Of a stretch of 46,785 nucleotides of DNA, positions 1-8,715 are shown one piece after another; position 1 is the stretch's first letter; each line of letters starts with the position of its first letter. The position numbers and the translations under genes were made by a program. A model generated the notes under the pieces. It made no database searches. It was not told where the DNA came from and worked only from the letters and a program-made list of their open reading frames with translations. Origin of the DNA: Verrucomicrobiales bacterium (GTDB lineage: Bacteria > Verrucomicrobiota > Verrucomicrobiia > Verrucomicrobiales > DEV007); contig JARGPI010000043.1 in the NCBI GenBank assembly GCA_029213005.1, positions 1 to 46,785 on the forward strand, read 5' to 3'.

Positions 1-48
1 CTTGCTCTTGCTCTTGCTCTTGCTCTTGCTCTTGCTCTTGCTCTTGCT
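1..48. repeat. CTTGCT hexanucleotide tandem repeat (8 copies, cut by window edge)
   Basis: Eight perfect copies of CTTGCT run from the first base to 48; the array may continue to the left of the window. A diverged inverted stretch, GAGCAAGAACAAG at 78-90, can pair with the array with one mismatch, so the DNA could fold back. The repeat is downstream of the minus-strand acetylesterase gene and of the first paired palindrome. The leucine-rich reading frame it creates has no coding support. Confidence 0.9.
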
Positions 49-161
49 CGGAAAACGGGGATTAAGAACAGGATTAGGAGCAAGAACAAGAGGTTCTGAA
101 TTAGCGGTTTCGGGCCGCTTTATGCGCTCAGGAGAAAGGCTGACTAGGCTCGGTGCGAGAC

Positions 162-196
162 TGTACAGGGTACAATCTCAAACTGTACAGGGTACA
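162..196. repeat. Paired palindrome, site 1
   Basis: Two perfect copies of TGTACAGGGTACA at 162-174 and 184-196 are separated by the 9-base spacer ATCTCAAAC. Each copy is a 5-bp stem (TGTAC/GTACA) with an AGG loop. The pair lies 10 bases after the stop codon of the minus-strand esterase at 207. Same architecture as the pairs at 13580, 20734, 32428 and 46713. Confidence 0.9.
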
Positions 197-206
197 GTCC
201 GCTTTT

Positions 207-1004
207 TCAGGGCTTTTCCTCTGCCTTTGTCATCTCGAGATAGGCATCTGCGAAGCGTTCTCCCAGAGTCCGATAGGCCTCGGCGCTGAAATGAATCTGA
301 TCGCCTTTATGACCGAGTCCTTCGGCACTGACAAACCGGGTCCGGGGCAAAACTGACGGGAGTTTCTGATGAGCTTGATCGACTTGAATCTTGGACTCAC
401 TCCAGGGCTTTTCTTCAAAGATTCCCATCTGACCGCAGATAAAGGGAACTTCCGGGGCATCCAACTCCTTGCGGAATCGTTTCACCAGTTCCTGCAGCTT
501 TTCGGCATAAACCGGGGCGAGCTGCTCACTGGAATCGGACTCGCCCTGATGCCACAGGATTCCTTTTAAGATTCCATGCTTCATCGCTTCGCGCGCCCGG
601 GGCAGCATATCGTCCCAGGGATGCGTTTTGGTGGAGGGATGATACCCGCCCGGCTCCCAACTCTTGATTGGAGAGCCTCCCACAGCGCAGGGAATCAGCC
701 CCACAGTAATTTTCGGATTCTCCTCCGCAATCCGAAGGCCGAAGGTCTTTCCAAGCCCAACTCCGGCAATGGATTTATCGAAATGAATGGGATCGACCGC
801 CGGCTTCCATTTCAGATCTTTTGTGAGAGCAAGGACTCTGGGATTTTCGATGAGGTCCTGTTTTGCTACTTTCCCGCGCCCCGCCATATTCGACTGACCG
901 ACGAGGAGATAAAGATGAAAGTTTTCTTTCTCAGGAAGCGCGTCATCCCCCCACAAAGGAAGAGCGAAAAGCGCTGCGATGATGGTAATTCCGATAGTTT
1001 TCAT
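207..1004 (-). CDS. Secreted SGNH/SASA-family carbohydrate acetylesterase
   Basis: A 265-residue protein with an N-terminal signal peptide (about residues 1-19, ending in LWG-DD). The block LLVGQSNMAGRG carries the nucleophile Ser38 in the GQSNM motif typical of the SASA (sialate O-acetylesterase / CE6-like acetylxylan esterase) family, and the C-terminal block GDQIHF supplies the Asp235/His238 pair. WHQGESDS in the middle is another family hallmark. It probably removes acetyl groups from a polysaccharide outside the cytoplasm; the substrate cannot be told. It is the last gene of a minus-strand run, 16 bases after the preceding stop, and a paired palindrome follows its own stop by 10 bases. 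Confidence 0.85.
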   Translation of the reverse strand: MKTIGITIIAALFALPLWGDDALPEKENFHLYLLVGQSNMAGRGKVAKQDLIENPRVLALTKDLKWKPAVDPIHFDKSIAGVGLGKTFGLRIAEENPKITVGLIPCAVGGSPIKSWEPGGYHPSTKTHPWDDMLPRAREAMKHGILKGILWHQGESDSSEQLAPVYAEKLQELVKRFRKELDAPEVPFICGQMGIFEEKPWSESKIQVDQAHQKLPSVLPRTRFVSAEGLGHKGDQIHFSAEAYRTLGERFADAYLEMTKAEEKP

Positions 1005-1020
1005 GATTCAATGCGTTGGG

Positions 1021-2943
1021 TTATTCGATCCGGTCCAGACCAAGCGCGGTGCGTTCCAGTTGAAGATCACCAAAGGTCTTCTTGACGGCCTCGAACCGCT
1101 GGATCGCGATGGATGAAGTGTTGCTGCTGGTAGAAGCCAGATTTTTAACCGCATTGAGCACTTCTTTGGCCTGGTACAGATAGTTCCTTACCTCGGGCAG
1201 GATCTGGCTCTGCAGAGCCAGTAGAGCGCGATCCGACTCTTCCAAAATCGGTTTCAGCTCCTCAAAACTCAATGTGGACGGATTGCCTTCGTCAACCGCA
1301 CCGGCGATCTTAAAAATGAAGGGCTCAACGGCGAGGTCGACCTTTTGGATCGCTTCCTGAAGGAGTGCTTTGGGATCGTCCGGAGCGGCCCCGAAAGCGA
1401 GCATAATTTTTGCCGACAGGTGCTGAGGATATTTCTCGATAATCTGATCGAGACGTTCCCGGACTTTTTCGTTTCGCGAGAGCGCGATCAGCGACATTTG
1501 GTCCTGCACCGCCTGAATCTTTTTGAATTCTTCAGAGGCTGCCGCTCTCTCTTCGGTTCCGCCACCAAAAGCCGTGTCTTTGAGCTGATCCCAGCTGGAA
1601 TAGGAAATGATCTGGGGATCGAAGAGGTATTCCAACTTCCGGGTCGAGATGGCTCCGGCAACCAGGGCATCGAACTCGGACTCGGGCACCAGAATATACC
1701 CGGCATCCCCTTCCCGGGCCTGCTCCAGAACCTCGCCGAGTTGATCACCCAGAGCGAACGAAGCTTTTCCATCATCCGAAATGGTGGTGACCTGGCCGCT
1801 GTAAACGATCCCATCGACGAGTGTTTTTCCGGAAAAGGCAGCTTCGAGAAGCAAACCGGCAGCAACACTCATGTCAGCCGAGGCAAGGCGGCGGGGACTG
1901 CGGGGCACCTGGCTCGTATCAAATTGGACTTCCGCGAGCTTCCGCTCCGGCCACTTCGGGTAACTTTTGCGAATCAGGGACTCCGCCTCTTCGAGACCTT
2001 CGATCTGGAATCCTCTCGGGTTCGGAATCAATCTCATCTCATAGGCCTGCTCTTCGGAGACTCCGGGAGCGACGCCGAATAATGATTCGTCCGACTTACC
2101 GGCTTTCCCGACATCGAGAGACGCAACCCCGCTGATCATTCCGGTCCGAATCGGAGCCGAAATTTTTGCGATGAAAGGAATCTCCACTTCGCTGATTTTA
2201 ACGTCGAGAGAATCATCGGTTTTCTTTGGAGGTTCGGGCTTTTTATCAGGAACCTTCGGAGCTTCCTCTTTTTTGACGGGCGCCGACGCCGCCTCTTTGT
2301 CCTTCCGGGGTGGCTTTTCCACCACGGCGACTTTGACCGGTTTATTGGATTTGGCATCGGAGAACAGCTTTTTCAGCCGGGCTCCGCTCGGATTCTCTTT
2401 GGGTTGTAATTTCAGGAATTTTCCCCAGTTCTGGTCGTCGCCATCCACCCGGCGATCGAATTGCTTCACCCGATCGATGGGCGGACCGGGATGCAGGGTG
2501 AGAGACAACTCTTCAAGATAAAGAGCCAGTTTTCGGCTTTCGGGCTCGGAATTTTTACCGCTCATTCTCGACGCCGAGGCCCACAGTTTCTCAGCCACTT
2601 CGCTGACACTGCTCTGGAAAAAAGCCGTCTTCTCGGGAGGTCTATCGTTAAGCAATTTGTGATGGGCGTTGCGGGAATTGACGTTCAGCGGATCGAGAGC
2701 AAGAGCAAGCGAGAGCGCTTTTTCCTTCAAATCATCGTCGATCAGTGGACTGTCCGGAAAGTTGCACGCCACTGCGTTAAGAGCTTCCACGACACTCTCC
2801 AGCTCATTCTTCGGGAGCATCAACGCATCGGTATCGACGATCTTGAAGTCCAGATTCGGCGAATCGTAAGCTTGAGCCGCCTCCCCACCGAACCAGAGGA
2901 GCAGAGACGCAATTAGAAAGGAGAACTTGGAAGGCACGGTCAT
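1021..2943 (-). CDS. Secreted protein with degenerate Lon-protease-like (S16) fold
   Basis: About 640 residues. I chose the ATG at 2943 because it puts a clean signal peptide (MTVPSKFSFLIASLLLWFGG, then EAAQA) at the N-terminus; an ATG at 2967 or a TTG at 2979 are alternatives. A Lys/Pro-rich linker (about residues 205-245) separates an N-terminal helical part from a central region (about 260-420) that resembles the Lon proteolytic domain: ADMSVAAG aligns with the serine loop and LVDGIVYSGQV with the following strand. The catalytic lysine position appears to be Glu in QLGEVL, so it is probably not an active Ser-Lys protease. The C-terminus is helical. The assignment is by eye; full function unknown. 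Follows the pseudo-receiver gene by 39 bases. Confidence 0.55.
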   Translation of the reverse strand: MTVPSKFSFLIASLLLWFGGEAAQAYDSPNLDFKIVDTDALMLPKNELESVVEALNAVACNFPDSPLIDDDLKEKALSLALALDPLNVNSRNAHHKLLNDRPPEKTAFFQSSVSEVAEKLWASASRMSGKNSEPESRKLALYLEELSLTLHPGPPIDRVKQFDRRVDGDDQNWGKFLKLQPKENPSGARLKKLFSDAKSNKPVKVAVVEKPPRKDKEAASAPVKKEEAPKVPDKKPEPPKKTDDSLDVKISEVEIPFIAKISAPIRTGMISGVASLDVGKAGKSDESLFGVAPGVSEEQAYEMRLIPNPRGFQIEGLEEAESLIRKSYPKWPERKLAEVQFDTSQVPRSPRRLASADMSVAAGLLLEAAFSGKTLVDGIVYSGQVTTISDDGKASFALGDQLGEVLEQAREGDAGYILVPESEFDALVAGAISTRKLEYLFDPQIISYSSWDQLKDTAFGGGTEERAAASEEFKKIQAVQDQMSLIALSRNEKVRERLDQIIEKYPQHLSAKIMLAFGAAPDDPKALLQEAIQKVDLAVEPFIFKIAGAVDEGNPSTLSFEELKPILEESDRALLALQSQILPEVRNYLYQAKEVLNAVKNLASTSSNTSSIAIQRFEAVKKTFGDLQLERTALGLDRIE

Positions 2944-2982
2944 AGCAGAATGCGGCAACCTTATCATTCCCAACGCCAAAGT

Positions 2983-3588
2983 CTACCCGGCGGGATCACA
3001 ACGCTCGATCACGGTTGAAACCGAATCCAGCATCCGCTCAATATTCAGCGGTTTGGTCCAGACCGCTTTGACCCGGACGTCGCGAATCAGGTCTTCTGAA
3101 GGGAGCGGATCGCTTTCACCTCTCACAAAAACCACGGCGGGAGCCAGCTTGCGGTTCCCCAATCCGGTCGCGTATCCGCGCGATACCATTTCGTAGAACA
3201 GATTTCCGGACATTCCGGGCAGGCTGAGTGCAATGATAAAAAGCTGATAGTCCCGGCGGATTGCCAGTTCAAACGCATTCAAGACGTCGGAAGTCGAGTC
3301 GACCTTGGCTTTGGTGAAGTTCCCAAAAGTTTCCTCGACCAGCCGGTAGGTCGAAGCGGCATCGTGAACCACCAGAATGCGCGGTTCGGAAACTTCCAGC
3401 GGACGCACCGGTTTCTCTGGTTCCGGCGGGGCCTGAACCACTTCAGCTTCCGGCACAACTTGCTGCTTCCTCGCCAGTTGGCGACGCCGCGGAGTTCGGG
3501 GTGTTGCCACCGGGTCGTCGCCCGATTCGTCAGTTCCCGGCTGATCCGGAGACTCGACTTTTCGTAAAGTTGTCCACTTTTTTTCCAT
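2983..3588 (-). CDS. Pseudo-receiver (CheY-like) domain protein
   Basis: 201 residues: a low-complexity, Pro/Arg-rich N-terminal 65 residues, then a receiver-like domain (about 70-195). ILVVHD gives the first acidic residue (Asp76), and WTKPLN keeps the conserved Lys179-Pro180. At the phosphorylation site the sequence is FIIALSLPGMSG, so the acceptor Asp is replaced by Ala120. It should therefore keep the fold but not take up phosphate by the usual chemistry. It heads a minus-strand run with the Lon-fold protein and the esterase, divergent from the sigma factor gene 119 bases away. No output domain is present. Role unknown. Confidence 0.65.
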   Translation of the reverse strand: MEKKWTTLRKVESPDQPGTDESGDDPVATPRTPRRRQLARKQQVVPEAEVVQAPPEPEKPVRPLEVSEPRILVVHDAASTYRLVEETFGNFTKAKVDSTSDVLNAFELAIRRDYQLFIIALSLPGMSGNLFYEMVSRGYATGLGNRKLAPAVVFVRGESDPLPSEDLIRDVRVKAVWTKPLNIERMLDSVSTVIERCDPAG

Positions 3589-3707
3589 TAATCACTCTGG
3601 GGAGTTTTTCATGATAACCTAAAACGCCCGTCGGGGGAAAGCCTAGAATAAAAACCAAACTTTATCAGTAAGATCACAAAACCACCGGGAGTGGTAGGGT
3701 GAGACCC
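3589..3707. promoter_or_regulatory. Divergent intergenic region before the sigma factor gene
   Basis: 119 bases between two divergent genes must hold promoters in both directions. I could not fix a convincing -35/-10 pair; TAGAAT near 3645 resembles a -10 box for the plus strand but has no good -35. A purine-rich GGGTGAG just upstream of the ATG at 3708 is a plausible ribosome binding site. Confidence 0.4.
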
Positions 3708-4235
3708 ATGAGTTCCGCTGATAAAAACGACAGCTTCCTGAGGCACCTAACCCGGCATGATCCCGAGATCAGAGCATTCATCCGCGCTTCCATTCCGAAC
3801 GCCGCTGATGTCGCCGAGATCATGCAGAATGTGAGCGTCATTGCCTGGGAAAAGTTTGGGACTTTGGAAAATCCCGACACCGTTTTCGGCAAATGGATCT
3901 GCGTCATCGCAAAATATGAGATCCTCAAATTTCGACGGGGAAAAGCCAGAGACCGGCTGATTCTCGACAGCGATATCATCGAAAAAATGGTCGATGAGGG
4001 AGTCGAGGAGACTTCGAACCGGGAAAAATGGATCGAAGCGCTCGAACTTTGTCTCGAAAAACTCCCTCGTCAGCGCCGCGAGCTCCTCCTCCGGGCCTAC
4101 CATCCGGAGGTATCAATGAAACACCTCGCCGCGGAGGTGAACAAAAAGCCCAACGCTCTGTACCAGTCACTTTCCCGACTCCGACTCAGCCTGGTCGACT
4201 GCATTGAACGCGAAGTCACCCGCAAACTCACTTGA
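3708..4235 (+). CDS. ECF-type sigma-70 factor (Rhodopirellula/Verrucomicrobium family)
   Basis: 175 residues from the ATG at 3708; an in-frame GTG at 3699 is less likely because GGGTGAG sits correctly for the ATG. Region 2 is seen around ADVAEIMQNVSVIAWEKF and FGKWICVIAKYEILKFRR (the family-typical W-C-I-A-Y pattern), and region 4 around LEKLPRQRRELLLRAY with a helix-turn-helix of the form MKHLAAEVNKKPNALYQSLSR. It should direct RNA polymerase to a special promoter set. The FecR-LamG gene follows after 4 bases, so the pair is likely a sigma/anti-sigma module controlling the downstream PSD1/DUF1501/sulfatase genes. Confidence 0.88.
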   Translation: MSSADKNDSFLRHLTRHDPEIRAFIRASIPNAADVAEIMQNVSVIAWEKFGTLENPDTVFGKWICVIAKYEILKFRRGKARDRLILDSDIIEKMVDEGVEETSNREKWIEALELCLEKLPRQRRELLLRAYHPEVSMKHLAAEVNKKPNALYQSLSRLRLSLVDCIEREVTRKLT

Positions 4236-4239
4236 AACC

Positions 4240-5739
4240 ATGACTCCACAGGAAGATCAACTTTTATGCCGGTATCTGGATGGCAAACTCTCTGGGGAAG
4301 ATGAAAATTCGCTGCAGGACCTCCTCCGCAACAGTGGCGAAGCCCGGCGTCGGCTTCGCATCCTCGCCACGGTTACCGAAGGGCTCGCCACCCGGAGTGA
4401 AGGCCCCGCTCTTCCCAAAAGGACCGTCAAACGCCCGGTTCTGCCCTGGGCAATCGCCGCAGTGACCGCTATCCTCGCGGTAATCAGCTGGGTCTTGCCA
4501 TTCCTGCCTGAGAAGGAAAGCGAAACTACCCCGGCGGATTCATTCATAGCCCTTCTCGTCGATGAAGCCGGAGCCGAATTTACCGACGGCAACGCCCCCG
4601 ACGAGGTTCGCTTCGCAAAAGGTCGCTATCAGTTAACCAAAGGGGCGGTGCATGTCCGCTTCGCTAACGGAGCCGATGTCGTGATGGCCGCTCCGGCGGC
4701 GTTTGAAATCGATGATGCTTTTCACATCCGGCTGGAGAACGGCGGACTGCGGGCCATCGCCCCGCCCAGTGCTCAGGGCTTCACCGTAGCGACCCCGGGA
4801 ATCGATTACGAAGATCTGGGAACGGAGTTCGGTATTTCCGTCAATGAAGATTCGGGGATCAGCGAACTCCATGTGTTTGACGGTCAGGTAGATGCAAAAG
4901 AACCCGGTTCCAGAAAATTAATGACCTCGGTGATGCAGGGCGAATCCGTCCAGTTTGCCGATGGCACCCTTGAGCCGACCGGTGCTCCTGATGTGAACCG
5001 CTACCTGACACCCGGATCGATAGGCTTTCTCCGCTGGGAACACGAGCGAAGCCAATTCGGGAAAGATCCCGACTTGATCGGCTACTATCCGTTTATTAAA
5101 GCCAGCACCCTTCGGAACGAAGCGGAACAGGCCCAGACCACCGACGGAACGATCCACGGCGCCCGCTGGGTTTCCGGTCGGTGGCCCGGCAAAGGCGCCC
5201 TGCTATTTGATCGCGACACGGATTTTGTCGAAATCGAAATTCCCGGTGAGTTCGAAGAGCTGACCATGGCCGCCTGGCTGAAGCTGGATCGACTCGACTT
5301 CAGCCACACCTCCATTTTTGATTCCAACGGCTGGACCGATGGCGATATCCATTGGCAACTCACCCGGAGTGGAACCAGTTGGATCGCCGGTTTTACCGAG
5401 AATGGACGCAAAGTGGTAGCGCCGTCCAAGATTGTCCCGACCAACGAATGGGTCCATCTCACCGCGATGATCTCCCGCAAAACGGGGCTCAGCTCGGTTT
5501 ACCTCAATGGGCAACCGGCCGGTGTCCAGCAGATCTCGAAGCAAACCTTGATCAAACCGGGGCTGGGAAGAATCGGTAACTGGCTTTGGGATAAAGAATG
5601 GCCCTACGTCCCGATCCGGGCGTTGAGGGGAAGAATCGATGAGTTCGCCATCTGGAAGCGTGCCTTGACGGAAACCGAAGTAAAGGAGTTGGTTGATAAA
5701 GGAAAACCGGCTGCTCTATGGACCATGCAAACCAAATGA
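4240..5739 (+). CDS. FecR-like membrane regulator with C-terminal LamG domain
   Basis: 499 residues from the ATG at 4240, directly after the sigma factor stop. Residues 1-60 are a cytoplasmic anti-sigma-like part (LLCRYLDGKLSGEDENSLQ), followed by one membrane segment (about 75-98, WAIAAVTAILAVISWVLPFL). The periplasmic part has a FecR domain (about 130-230, with FTVATPGIDYEDLGTEFGI and LHVFDGQVDAKEP) and a concanavalin-like LamG domain (about 290-490, with LTMAAWLKLDRLDFSHTSIF and RGRIDEFAIWKRALTETEV). The layout suggests a sensor that binds a glycan outside and controls the sigma factor inside. The stop overlaps the next start in ATGA. Confidence 0.85.
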   Translation: MTPQEDQLLCRYLDGKLSGEDENSLQDLLRNSGEARRRLRILATVTEGLATRSEGPALPKRTVKRPVLPWAIAAVTAILAVISWVLPFLPEKESETTPADSFIALLVDEAGAEFTDGNAPDEVRFAKGRYQLTKGAVHVRFANGADVVMAAPAAFEIDDAFHIRLENGGLRAIAPPSAQGFTVATPGIDYEDLGTEFGISVNEDSGISELHVFDGQVDAKEPGSRKLMTSVMQGESVQFADGTLEPTGAPDVNRYLTPGSIGFLRWEHERSQFGKDPDLIGYYPFIKASTLRNEAEQAQTTDGTIHGARWVSGRWPGKGALLFDRDTDFVEIEIPGEFEELTMAAWLKLDRLDFSHTSIFDSNGWTDGDIHWQLTRSGTSWIAGFTENGRKVVAPSKIVPTNEWVHLTAMISRKTGLSSVYLNGQPAGVQQISKQTLIKPGLGRIGNWLWDKEWPYVPIRALRGRIDEFAIWKRALTETEVKELVDKGKPAALWTMQTK

Positions 5740-8708
5740 AATCTTTATTACTTTGTCTATGGTCTGTCATCGTCATTTCCACCCACGCAGCGGAAATTGA
5801 TTTCACTAGAGATGTCAGACCTATCTTTTCGGAAAACTGTTTCCATTGCCACGGGTTTGATGCCAAAGCCCGCAAAGCCGACCTTCGTATGGACGAGGAA
5901 AGCAGTGCGAAACAATTTATCGAAGTAGGTAATGCGGACCAAAGTGAGTTAATCCATCGGCTCGAATCCACTGACCCCGATGAGATCATGCCACCTCGCG
6001 ACTCTCACCGCTCTCTGACTGCAGAGCAAATTGCCACCGTCAAACAATGGATCAACGAAGGTGCTAAATGGGGCGGACACTGGGCCTTTGAATCGATCGA
6101 CCGTACCGACCGCGATTTTGGTAACCAGAACCCCATTGATGTATTAGTTCAGCAAAAGTTGGATGAGCAAAATATACAGCCAAATCCACGAGCCCCGAAA
6201 TCGACCTTAATCCGGCGCGCCTCACTCGATCTCACCGGCCTCCCGCCGACTCCATCCGATCTGGAAGCTTTCGAAAAAGATGGCTCTCCCGAAGCCTGGG
6301 GAAAAGTCGTCGACCGGCTTCTCGCGTCACCTCACTATGGCGAGCGTATGGCATGGAACTGGTTGAACGCCGCCCGCTACGCCGACTCCAACGGATACCA
6401 GGGCGACCGGGAACGCACCATGTGGCCATGGCGGGACTGGGTAGTGAGTGCCTTTAACCAAAATCTTCCCTACGATCAATTTACTATCTGGCAGCTAGCC
6501 GGGGATTTGCTGGAATCGCCCACCCAGGATCAAATCCTCGCAACGGGGTTCAACCGCAACCACATGATTAACGGTGAAGGTGGTCGCATCGCCGAGGAGA
6601 ACCGGGTCGATTATGTATTTGATATGGCCGAAACGATGAGCACCGTCTGGCTGGGATTAACGCTCAATTGTTGTCGCTGTCACGACCACAAATTCGACCC
6701 TCTCACTCAAAAAGAGTACTACCAGTTCACCGCCTTTTTTAACCAAACCCCGGTGACCGGCGGAGGAGGCGATCCCCAGACCCGCCCCGTAATTGGTGTG
6801 CCGTCAGAGGAACAGGCAGCGAAAGATAAATTGCTGGCTGAAACCTACCGTCTGGCATTGCAGGCGGAAAATGCAATGGCGAAGCAACTCATCCCGGGAC
6901 AGACCGAATGGGAGAAAAACTATCCGGTTACTACCGAGTGGAGGGTATTATCCCCCACCTCAGCCACCGCTACCAAAGTAACCTTAACGATACTGGACGA
7001 CCAGAGTGTCCTCGCCACCGGAGCCAATCCGGATAGGGAAACCCACACCGTGAAAACTGCCTCAAATGCGGAGAAGATCACGGCCATCAAACTGGAAGCC
7101 CTCCAGCATAAGACGTTCACTAATCAGGGAAAAGGACTCTCCCGGTCAGACAGCGGAAACTTTGTGCTTACCGAATTTGAAATTCTGGCCGGAGATAGGC
7201 CCGTTAAAATCAAGTCAGCTAAAGCATCGCATGAACAGAACGGACTCACTGTCAACCGCACCTATGACGGCAACCCGAACTCCGGCTGGGCAGTTCTCGA
7301 CAAAGGTACGGTCGATCGCCCCCACGAGGCAGTTTTCATCCTCGACGAAGCGGTTTCCGGCCCCTTAACGTTTACGCTTCGTCACGACTCCGTTCACAAA
7401 GCTCACTTTCTGGGGCGCCTTCGTCTCTCTGCTACCAGCAATCCCTCCCCCCGGGCGGATCAGGATAATGCGGCCTTCACTAAAGCACTGAAAACGCCAC
7501 AGAAACAACGAACCAAAGCTCAGGCCGATTTGATATCGAACGCCTTCCGGCTCGACCATCCTGACTATAGAAAGTTCAACGAAAAAACGAAAAAGGCAAA
7601 ATCGGAATTGGATGCCCACCGGAAAAACATCCCCAAAGTCATGGTGATGGATGATATGGGAAAGCCCCGCAAAACCTATATTCTTAACCAGGGCCTCTAC
7701 GACTCTCCGAAAGACGAGGTTAGCGCAGCAGTTCCCGCGATTTTCGACCCGCTCGATAATTCTCTACCCGCCGACCGTCTCGCTCTGGCAAAGTGGCTCG
7801 TGAAAGATGATCATCCCTTAACTGCAAGGGTGACGGTCAACCGCATTTGGCAGTTGATCTTTGGAACTGGTCTCGTTAAAACGGTGGAGGACTTCGGCGT
7901 GCAGTCGGAATATCCTCCCCACCCCGAGTTACTCGACTGGCTCGCCTCCGACTTTATAGCATCGGGCTGGGATGTGAAAAAACTCCTCCGAACGATCTTA
8001 ACCAGCGAGACCTATCAGCGAAGTTCGACGATTCCCTCCAGGGAAGCCTTTGAAGCAGATCCGGATAACCGGCTCCTCGCCAGAGGGTCCCGATACCGCC
8101 TCCCCAGTTGGATGATCAGGGATCAGGCTCTCGCTGCAGCCGGAATGATCAATCCTCAAATCGGAGGTCCGGGATTCAATCCCTATCAACCACCCGGCAT
8201 TTGGGAAGAAGCCACTTTCGGGAAGAAGAAATACACCGAGGCCACCGGAGACGACCTCTACCGACGAAGCCTCTATGTGTTCTGGAGAAGAATCGTAGGT
8301 CCAACTATGTTTTTTGCCTCCAGCAAACGGCAAATCTGTGAGGTGAAAATCGCCAGAACCAACACCCCGATGCATGCACTAAGCACCTTGAACGATGTTA
8401 CCTACGTCGAAGCGTCAAGATGCCTCGCTGAGGAGGCGATAAGGAATTCCCGGACCACACAGGACCGGTTTGATTACATCGGCCGCCGGATTCTCAGTCG
8501 GGTTCCAACTTCCCGCGAGAAATCGATCTGGTTGCGAAATCTGGAGAGGGGCCTCGAGCGATTCCATGAAAGTCCTCAGGACGCCGCCGCCTTTATTAGC
8601 CTCGGGGACTCGAAACCTGACGCAACCATCTCCCCGGCGGAATCGGCAGCCTGGGCCAACCTCTGCCTGACCCTGCTGAACCTCGATGAAACCTTAAACC
8701 GGGAATAG
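5736..8708 (+). CDS. Planctomycete-type cytochrome c / DUF1549-DUF1553 protein (PSD1), first copy
   Basis: 990 residues from the ATG at 5736, which overlaps the previous stop and starts a signal peptide (MKSLLLCLWSVIVISTHAAE). A PSCyt1 haem motif, C35FHCH39, lies in the N-terminal domain with a later MPPR segment. DUF1549 (about 130-335) has AARYADSNGYQ and a second CxxCH at 312-316 (CCRCH). DUF1553 (about 690-950) has LTARVTVNRIWQLIFGTG and RTNTPMHALSTLNDV. The middle part is probably a beta-rich ligand domain. The family is thought to be periplasmic and abundant near sulfatases; its reaction is not known. It forms a unit with the DUF1501 gene 7 bases downstream. Confidence 0.9.
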   Translation: MKSLLLCLWSVIVISTHAAEIDFTRDVRPIFSENCFHCHGFDAKARKADLRMDEESSAKQFIEVGNADQSELIHRLESTDPDEIMPPRDSHRSLTAEQIATVKQWINEGAKWGGHWAFESIDRTDRDFGNQNPIDVLVQQKLDEQNIQPNPRAPKSTLIRRASLDLTGLPPTPSDLEAFEKDGSPEAWGKVVDRLLASPHYGERMAWNWLNAARYADSNGYQGDRERTMWPWRDWVVSAFNQNLPYDQFTIWQLAGDLLESPTQDQILATGFNRNHMINGEGGRIAEENRVDYVFDMAETMSTVWLGLTLNCCRCHDHKFDPLTQKEYYQFTAFFNQTPVTGGGGDPQTRPVIGVPSEEQAAKDKLLAETYRLALQAENAMAKQLIPGQTEWEKNYPVTTEWRVLSPTSATATKVTLTILDDQSVLATGANPDRETHTVKTASNAEKITAIKLEALQHKTFTNQGKGLSRSDSGNFVLTEFEILAGDRPVKIKSAKASHEQNGLTVNRTYDGNPNSGWAVLDKGTVDRPHEAVFILDEAVSGPLTFTLRHDSVHKAHFLGRLRLSATSNPSPRADQDNAAFTKALKTPQKQRTKAQADLISNAFRLDHPDYRKFNEKTKKAKSELDAHRKNIPKVMVMDDMGKPRKTYILNQGLYDSPKDEVSAAVPAIFDPLDNSLPADRLALAKWLVKDDHPLTARVTVNRIWQLIFGTGLVKTVEDFGVQSEYPPHPELLDWLASDFIASGWDVKKLLRTILTSETYQRSSTIPSREAFEADPDNRLLARGSRYRLPSWMIRDQALAAAGMINPQIGGPGFNPYQPPGIWEEATFGKKKYTEATGDDLYRRSLYVFWRRIVGPTMFFASSKRQICEVKIARTNTPMHALSTLNDVTYVEASRCLAEEAIRNSRTTQDRFDYIGRRILSRVPTSREKSIWLRNLERGLERFHESPQDAAAFISLGDSKPDATISPAESAAWANLCLTLLNLDETLNRE

Positions 8709-8715
8709 AGAATAG

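Noticed and set aside
162..196. Paired palindromes as operators of a common repressor
   Set aside because: The 22-base spacing would suit cooperative binding, but four of five sites are just after stop codons and not at promoters. Kept only as a remote alternative.
2..289. Leucine-rich open frame at the left edge
   Set aside because: It is the translation of the CTTGCT repeat running through the palindrome pair; no start context or family resemblance.
1345..2082. 245-codon open frame antisense to the Lon-fold gene
   Set aside because: Shadow frame; the minus-strand gene has a signal peptide and recognisable domain.
5100..5157. LamG protein as a glycoside hydrolase
   Set aside because: The concanavalin-like part lacks catalytic acid motifs and is preceded by anti-sigma, membrane and FecR parts.
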